This document shows, piece after piece, positions 50,252-55,045 of a stretch of 55,045 nt of DNA. The stretch lies in contig JADHOE010000004.1 of assembly GCA_016779165.1 (NCBI GenBank), positions 1-55,045 of the forward strand. The letters run 5' to 3'. A program made the translations under genes and the position numbers. Numbering within the stretch: the stretch's first letter is position 1; each line of letters starts with the position of its first letter. The notes under the pieces are model-generated. The model made no database searches, had not been told where the DNA came from, and saw only the letters and a program-made list of their open reading frames with translations. The DNA comes from Candidatus Margulisiibacteriota bacterium. Its GTDB lineage: Bacteria > Margulisbacteria > Marinamargulisbacteria > UBA817.

Positions 50252-51408
50252 TACGCCCAAACAAAAAGGCCGGCTGACCAAGCAAATCCTTCTTCGCTTT
50301 TATAAAACAAGCGCTTCACTGGTTCACCTGTTCGATTATAAACTTCATAGACACTGTTATCACGAATGATTTTTTGTGACATGGCCATTAAACAGTCCAT
50401 TGCCATTCCAGTTTCATTGTTATTGTGCAATGCCACACTTGAAATGCATGAAATCCAAAACCATATCAACCCATTGTGATAATCTTTTAACCCAATAAAT
50501 AAAAACGGGGGGTAGATATCTTTCCACGAATATTGACGGTGTACAACTGGAAACCCAAAGGGAGTCATCACCTTTTCTTTGGATAAATAGTGAATAATCG
50601 CCGTTGATTGTGACGGCTCAGAAATATTAAACAACATGGCCAGCATATTCCCTTCAACAGAAAATGTGGTTTGAGTTTTTGTGCTGCTTACCCAATCATT
50701 AAAGTAATTTCCATTCCAAAACGTGCGTGTAATGTCAGCTTTAACCTGTGCCAATTGATCCTTAAACATTGCTGAATCTAGTGATTCGCCCAATGCATTT
50801 GCAATATGTATTTTGGCGTTAATCGCTTCAAAATAAAGCACATTTGTGTACAAGACAACGCCCCGTTTTTTTACACTATCGGCCCAGCCCGCGTATGGGC
50901 CTTCAACAACCAATCCGTTGCTTAAATATGCATCATAAAAATGAAGGGCACGTTTGAGCTTCTGATAGTGATTTTTTGCAAATTCAATGTCGCCTGTCTT
51001 TTTTAGGTACTTATTAAATAAAATAAGAATCAATGCATTTGAATCCATGGGAATGGATACATATTTATCTTCAATATAGGTTGGGCCTTGTGGCCCTTTT
51101 AGGCCAATGTACTTTAACAAAAAATATTTTTGCCCAATTCGTAATGGGCATTGTCCCTTGTCATTCATGTGGTTAAGCGTATGGCTTAAAAATTGCTGAA
51201 CGATTGCAGTATCATTAATCTCTAACGCTCCCCAGCTGGCAAAACATGAATCACGAACCCAAACATCAGAAAAGTGGGTTTGCCCAGCATTAATTCCATG
51301 GGTATTATAGGCGTTTTTAAGAACAGTTTCACAAATAGTGAATGCTTTTTTTAACGTGTCATTCTGAATAATATCGGATGAAACGGATGTGCTTGGATTG
51401 TTGCTCAT
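50224..51408 (-). CDS. (alpha/alpha)6-barrel glycosidase, debranching-enzyme-like
   Basis: Protein of 394 residues of the six-hairpin glycosidase clan. FSDVWVRDSCFASWGALEI (WVRD as in glycogen debranching enzymes and GH100/GH63) is followed by GPTYIEDKYVSIPMDSNALI, VVEGPYAGWADSVKKRGVVL with a probable catalytic Asp, FSVEGNMLAMLF, YHNGLIWFWISCISSVAL and KSEEGFAWSAGLFVWAY. No signal peptide, so it acts in the cytoplasm. Substrate (glycogen-like alpha-glucan, sucrose or glycolipid sugar) is not deducible. It starts 29 bases after der and converges with the GT4 gene. Confidence 0.68.
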   Translation of the reverse strand: MSNNPSTSVSSDIIQNDTLKKAFTICETVLKNAYNTHGINAGQTHFSDVWVRDSCFASWGALEINDTAIVQQFLSHTLNHMNDKGQCPLRIGQKYFLLKYIGLKGPQGPTYIEDKYVSIPMDSNALILILFNKYLKKTGDIEFAKNHYQKLKRALHFYDAYLSNGLVVEGPYAGWADSVKKRGVVLYTNVLYFEAINAKIHIANALGESLDSAMFKDQLAQVKADITRTFWNGNYFNDWVSSTKTQTTFSVEGNMLAMLFNISEPSQSTAIIHYLSKEKVMTPFGFPVVHRQYSWKDIYPPFLFIGLKDYHNGLIWFWISCISSVALHNNNETGMAMDCLMAMSQKIIRDNSVYEVYNRTGEPVKRLFYKSEEGFAWSAGLFVWAYQTLFNNPS

Positions 51409-51437
51409 GTTATCTATTATTCCCCAAACGAACCATT

Positions 51438-52757
51438 TTAAACACTATTTTTTGATCGAAACTCAAATTTCATCCCCACCCCGGTTGAATTTGGAAAAAA
51501 TTCTCGAAATGCGCGTTCAAAGTTTCGCAAGAACGACTGACTAAGCAAGCGTTTATCATTCACTTTAAAAACAAATTGGGGGGGGCATGCTGATACTTGT
51601 GTAGCATAATACACTTTAAATTGTTTTCCTTTTTTAGACGGGGGATGATTTATTTCAAAAAAATGTTCGAGAAACCGGTTCAATTCCCCAGTTGGTATGC
51701 GATGTTGGGATGCCTCGTGAACGCCCTTTATGACACGAAGAACCGATTGAATATTATGTTTTTCTTTGGCGGATCCCATAATGATTGGGTAGTACTTTAA
51801 CTGGGGCACTTGGTATTGCAACATGCCAATAATATCGTTTCTTGTTTGGTCTGATTTAACCTGGGTATCCCATTTATTGACAAACACAACCATATTTTTA
51901 CTTAACTTAAAAATATGGTTGAGTATCTTTTTATCTTGATCGGCCAACAAATCTTGAACATCCACCATAAACAATACGACATTTGATGACTCAATGGCTT
52001 TTTCAGTTCGAACAATTGAGAAATACTCAATGGTATCTGTGATTTTACGGCGCTTCCGTATGCCAGCTGTATCCATAAATGTTACCCACTCGTTATCAAC
52101 CATGCACCTTGATTCATTTATATCTCGTGTGGTGCCCATGACATCATCAACCAAGGCTTTATTCTGGTTAAAAATGGCGTTATAAAGCGATGATTTACCC
52201 ACATTGGGTTTGCCTATCAATGACACTCGAATGGATTCCTCAATATGGTCATCGTCTTGATGCAACAAATCCACGGTAATATCATCCAAAACATCGCCAA
52301 TGCCATTCCCTTGAATTGCAGATACTGGGTAAAATGGCGATACACCATAGGTGTAAAACGCATGCAAATCCTGCTGACGTTCAAAATTGTCAACTTTATT
52401 AATTAGTAGCATGACCTTATGCTGAAATGGCTTTAACCATTGGTTGATATCAAGGTCTAATGGGTGTTCTGGAAAATTAAAATCCACCATAAATAAAATT
52501 TTGTGGGATTGGATAAGTTCCTGTTCAACCAATTGATTGATGTTTTTTTGGTAATGATTGGAATTATCTTTTGAAAAATCCAGCCCGCCAGTATCGCAAA
52601 TTTTAAAGGCTTTTCCATTCCAAATGATGTCAAAATATCGAACATCCCTGGTAACGCCTTCCTCTCGAGCTGTAATGGCGATATTCTTCCCTAACAAACG
52701 ATTTAAAAATGATGATTTCCCAACATTTGGGCGGCCTAGGATCACTATCTTTTTCAT
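51438..52757 (-). CDS. der: Ribosome-assembly GTPase Der (EngA)
   Basis: Essential GTPase for 50S subunit maturation, 439 residues with two tandem G domains. The first has ILGRPNVGKSSFLNRL, DTGGLDF and NKVDN. The second has LIGKPNVGKSSLYNAIF, MDTAGIRKRRKITDTIEYFS and NKWD. A C-terminal KH-like domain ends in PNSTGVGMKFEFRSKN. The first domain lacks some length around the switch (436 residues are typical overall). A run of eight C codes Pro-Pro in the KH domain (51578-51585). TAAATT lies six bases before the ATG, with no Shine-Dalgarno site. Confidence 0.95.
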   Translation of the reverse strand: MKKIVILGRPNVGKSSFLNRLLGKNIAITAREEGVTRDVRYFDIIWNGKAFKICDTGGLDFSKDNSNHYQKNINQLVEQELIQSHKILFMVDFNFPEHPLDLDINQWLKPFQHKVMLLINKVDNFERQQDLHAFYTYGVSPFYPVSAIQGNGIGDVLDDITVDLLHQDDDHIEESIRVSLIGKPNVGKSSLYNAIFNQNKALVDDVMGTTRDINESRCMVDNEWVTFMDTAGIRKRRKITDTIEYFSIVRTEKAIESSNVVLFMVDVQDLLADQDKKILNHIFKLSKNMVVFVNKWDTQVKSDQTRNDIIGMLQYQVPQLKYYPIIMGSAKEKHNIQSVLRVIKGVHEASQHRIPTGELNRFLEHFFEINHPPSKKGKQFKVYYATQVSACPPQFVFKVNDKRLLSQSFLRNFERAFREFFPNSTGVGMKFEFRSKNSV

Positions 52758-53038
52758 ACCGTCAATTTATCGGAGTTTAAATGGCTTTGCAACAAAAGAC
52801 CTCCAAAACATTGGACACGTGTTGATAGCCAGTAAAAAAAGAGGGTTTATCTAGTCAAACTTAAAGTACCGTCAAACGTTCGGTAGAATGAACAAGGTTA
52901 TCCCATGCTGTACTACGCCCATTAGTCAATGATTCTTGAAAATCTCTACAATTAATTTAGATAAACTAATCCATATTGATGACACTTGATAAAAATCATA
53001 ATATCTCGTAAAACTACATGTGAAGGATGTGATTAACT
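52758..53038. other. Intergenic region between der and the C10-tract gene
   Basis: 281 bases, AT-rich, no convincing ORF or RNA gene. It holds an 8-base direct repeat ACCGTCAA (52758-52765 and 52868-52875) and a TACCG/CGGTA inverted repeat around the second copy. Divergent promoters are expected here; I see no strong -35/-10 pair. Confidence 0.4.
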
Positions 53039-53656
53039 ATGACAACTAGTAACAATTTAAAATGTTTAGCCATTGCTGGAGCAGCTTCACTAGCAGCTGT
53101 TACCCCCCCCCCAACAAATAATAATTTTTGTGGCTACACTTTAACGCAAATTACACCTGAACATAAAAAAAATTTTCTTACCGGAGTTTCTCCCGAATAT
53201 GATAAATGCTTGAATCTTACAACATCCAAGTGTCATGAGAAAAACAATAAAAACAACTACGTTTCTAGACCTTATGGCCTTGTTGGTGAGGAAATACATT
53301 GCCCGCCAGAGGTCTTCCCTCTTACAGACACTGTCCTAGAAACAGCATCAGTTGGATCTTTAGTTATTTATGATGCAAACAATCACCAACCGTATGCTCA
53401 TGACGTTTTTTTTGATAAATTTAAACCAATTGGAGGACTTAAACCAGGAGAAGTCTATACAGAAAACGTAGGCCCTAATTATTATGCAAAGGAAGGTGAC
53501 CCGATAAATGTATCTGCAACTCCAGGATTTACACCAGTAGCTACAGTAATAAGTTGTGATGAGAAAGGCAATATAACATTTGTTGTTTTACCATCAATTG
53601 ACACTCGTAGTTTTTCAGATAATACGTGTTTTGATAATACGTGCAAAAAAAAATAA
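53039..53656 (+). CDS. Hypothetical Cys-rich, probably exported protein with a C10 tract
   Basis: Protein of 205 residues, no family recognised. The N-terminus MTTSNNLKCLAIAGAASLAA is weakly signal-like (one Lys, then Ala-rich), followed by TPPPTNNNFCGYTLTQI. Eight or so Cys are spread through the mature part (KCLNL, SKCHEK, HCPPEVF, SCDEKGN and CFDNTCKKK at the end), which suggests disulfides or metal sites. It is Asn/Thr-rich and differs in flavour from neighbouring genes, so recent acquisition is possible. Codons for Thr-Pro-Pro-Pro form a ten-C run at 53103-53112, where slippage would frameshift the protein after about 25 residues. AAGGA lies about ten bases before the ATG. Confidence 0.5.
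   Translation: MTTSNNLKCLAIAGAASLAAVTPPPTNNNFCGYTLTQITPEHKKNFLTGVSPEYDKCLNLTTSKCHEKNNKNNYVSRPYGLVGEEIHCPPEVFPLTDTVLETASVGSLVIYDANNHQPYAHDVFFDKFKPIGGLKPGEVYTENVGPNYYAKEGDPINVSATPGFTPVATVISCDEKGNITFVVLPSIDTRSFSDNTCFDNTCKKK
53103..53112 (+). repeat. Homopolymer of ten C inside a coding region
   Basis: C10 at codons 22-25 of the hypothetical gene. Other C/G runs seen in the window reach eight (25863-25870 in aceF and 51578-51585 in der). A tract of this length just after a signal-like region is the classic layout for phase-variable surface genes. Confidence 0.7.
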
Positions 53657-53930
53657 GAGCATTGATTGATTCAATTTGATTAATACAGAATAAAATAAAC
53701 AAATAGCGGCGGCTATTACTCAGAATTTCGTTTGCAATTTCAACCCATTGGAAGGTTAGTAGATGTAAGGTTGAATACAAGGGTAATGTTTAGCTTATGT
53801 GGCCATGGTTACCGGCAACATGCTGCCATTAAGAAGTCGTAATGATTTCATGACATTCTTTCGCATATTCTGATGCATCAGTTTGAAAAAAAAGTGCAGG
53901 GTAATTTAAATTGTTTTATAATAACGGCCT
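53657..53930. other. Intergenic region before ilvA
   Basis: 274 bases without a supported gene, tRNA or repeat. The last part holds the TATAAT assigned to ilvA. A 79-residue minus-strand frame reading into the C10-tract gene looks like chance. Confidence 0.4.
53917..53922 (+). promoter_or_regulatory. -10 hexamer eight bases before the ilvA ATG
   Basis: TATAAT, eight bases, ATG at 53931, no Shine-Dalgarno sequence. It predicts a leaderless or near-leaderless transcript. The 17-bp-spaced -35 position is a poor match. Confidence 0.45.
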
Positions 53931-55045
53931 ATGAATCTATTGGAATCTTACAACAAAGTCTGTTCAGCAGATGTTTCTTTAGTGGCTAAGGAAACCCCGC
54001 TTCAATTAGCACCCATATTATCTAAAAAACTTAATCATCAGATTTGGATGAAGCGGGAAGACATGCAGCCGGTATTTTCGTTTAAATGCCGAGGTGCGCA
54101 CAATAAAATTCGTCAATTGGCGGATGATCAAAAAAGAGCAGGCATTATTGCAGCATCTGCCGGAAACCATGCCCAAGGGGTTGCATTAAGTGCGCAAAAA
54201 CTAAACATAGCATGCACCATTGTTATGCCAACCACGACGCCAAAGATAAAAGTGGATGCTGTGTCGGCGTTGGGAGCAATCACTGTGCTATTTGGTGATT
54301 CATACGACGATGCCTACGAGCACGCGCTAGGTCTATCAAAAACAACACATCAATTGTTCATTCACCCCTACGATGACCCGGATGTCATTGCTGGGCAAGG
54401 CACCATTGCACTTGAAATTATTCAGCAATTGAAAACTCCAATTGATGCCATTTTTGTGGCTGTTGGTGGTGGTGGTTTATTGGCGGGTGTTTTGTCTGTG
54501 TTTAAAGTGGTAAGCCCCTCAACAAAAGTCATCGGCGTAGAGCCAGAAAACTCCAATTGCTTAGCCGTTGCTTTAAAAGAGAATAAACGGGTCAAATTAA
54601 AATCAGTTGGCATTTTTACCGATGGTGTTGCTGTAAAGCAAATTGGAGAAACCACATTTCCTCTGATTAAAGATCACATTGATGGGGTAATTTGTGTGAG
54701 CATTGATGAAATTTGTGCAGCAATCAAAGACATTTATAATGAAACTAGAGGCATTGTTGAGCCTGCCGGGGCCTTATCCATGGCCGGATTAAAACAGTAC
54801 ATTAAACAGCACCCAAACGAAAGTAATCTTAATCTTGTTGCCATTAATTGTGGCGCAAACATGAACTTTGATCGACTTCGGCACATTGCTGAACGAACAG
54901 AAATTGGTGAAAACAAAGAACTGTTGTTGTGTGTTGAATTGGATGAAGCCCCAGGTTCACTTTTTAAATTTTGCACCCATTTAAACAACAGAACCATTAC
55001 AGAATTTAATTATCGCTTTCAGTCCAATCGGTTGGGGCGTGTGTT
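53931..55045 (+). CDS. ilvA: Threonine dehydratase, biosynthetic (3' end outside window)
   Basis: PLP enzyme that deaminates threonine to 2-oxobutyrate for isoleucine synthesis. The frame runs from ATG 53931 to the window edge (371 codons visible). Motifs: ETPLQLAPILSKKLNHQIWM, KREDMQPVFSFKCRGA with the PLP-Lys in FSFKCRGA, ASAGNHAQGVALSA, MPTTTPKIKVDAV, the phosphate loop AVGGGGLLAGV, and VEPAGALSMAGLK. It continues past the catalytic domain into an ACT-like regulatory region (ELLLCVELDEAPGSLFKF), so it is the isoleucine-regulated IlvA rather than catabolic TdcB. The end is missing. Confidence 0.93.
   Translation, partial: MNLLESYNKVCSADVSLVAKETPLQLAPILSKKLNHQIWMKREDMQPVFSFKCRGAHNKIRQLADDQKRAGIIAASAGNHAQGVALSAQKLNIACTIVMPTTTPKIKVDAVSALGAITVLFGDSYDDAYEHALGLSKTTHQLFIHPYDDPDVIAGQGTIALEIIQQLKTPIDAIFVAVGGGGLLAGVLSVFKVVSPSTKVIGVEPENSNCLAVALKENKRVKLKSVGIFTDGVAVKQIGETTFPLIKDHIDGVICVSIDEICAAIKDIYNETRGIVEPAGALSMAGLKQYIKQHPNESNLNLVAINCGANMNFDRLRHIAERTEIGENKELLLCVELDEAPGSLFKFCTHLNNRTITEFNYRFQSNRLGRV

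Noticed and set aside
1-55045. CRISPR array, transposon, prophage or tRNA-associated island
   Set aside because: No regularly spaced repeats, transposase or integrase genes, attachment-site duplications or cloverleaf sequences were found on either strand.

Overview
The window is AT-rich, densely packed bacterial chromosome carrying mostly housekeeping genes. It has no insertion sequence, phage, CRISPR array, rRNA or tRNA that I could find. The organism looks Gram-negative: there are Sec-type signal peptides, lipoproteins, several C-terminally aromatic beta-barrel-like proteins and an LpxB-like glycosyltransferase. It probably makes menaquinone (MenA, MenE). It has a homodimer-type pyruvate dehydrogenase (AceE-AceF-LpdA), NADP-type glutamate dehydrogenase, single-chain GcvP, CmoB and FabI. 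Several of these are proteobacteria-like, but the UDP-glucose pyrophosphorylase is of the eukaryote-like type and the start-site architecture is unusual, so I do not assign a phylum.

Layout. 1-6.7 kb: 3' end of glutathione reductase, a lipoprotein, cmoB, two small unknowns, UDP-glucose pyrophosphorylase, an LpxB-like protein and a secreted carbohydrate-binding-like protein. 6.7-9.1 kb (minus): DUF192, glycerophosphodiesterase and tilS, overlapping. 9.1-13.8 kb (plus): menA, menE, fbaB, an A-type Fe-S carrier and a DUF898 membrane protein. 13.9-16.8 kb (minus): cysE, trpC, trpF and a barrel-like protein. 16.9-22.1 kb (plus): priA, a cation exchanger, fabI, an RRM protein and an AI-2E-family permease. 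22.1-29.6 kb (minus): aceE-aceF-lpdA, a glycosyltransferase and a secreted protein. 29.6-39.6 kb: esterase, phosphoesterase, gdhA, K+ channel, MFS exporter, gcvP and an orphan sigma-54 regulator.

39.6-52.8 kb is the most unusual part. It holds a GH114-like lipoprotein whose domain halves look circularly permuted, an MpaB-like oxygenase next to a nucleosidase-glycosyltransferase fusion, and an outer-membrane/HMA/MerT-like trio. It also holds a ParB-like gene overlapping a spore-photoproduct-lyase-like radical SAM gene, a CsoR-family regulator lacking both cysteine ligands, two divergent GT4 glycosyltransferases, a glycosidase and der. The window ends with an odd secreted protein containing a C10 tract and the 5' part of ilvA.

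Functional links: UDP-glucose pyrophosphorylase could feed the GT4 enzymes. LpdA probably serves both pyruvate dehydrogenase and the glycine cleavage system, whose H and T proteins are not in the window. CysE, TrpC/F, IlvA and GdhA indicate amino-acid biosynthesis.

The main regulatory observation is that many genes at the head of a transcription unit lack a Shine-Dalgarno sequence. Instead they have a TAnnnT hexamer about six bases before the start codon, the geometry expected of leaderless mRNAs. Genes for secreted proteins and some inside operons carry clear AGGAGG-like sites.
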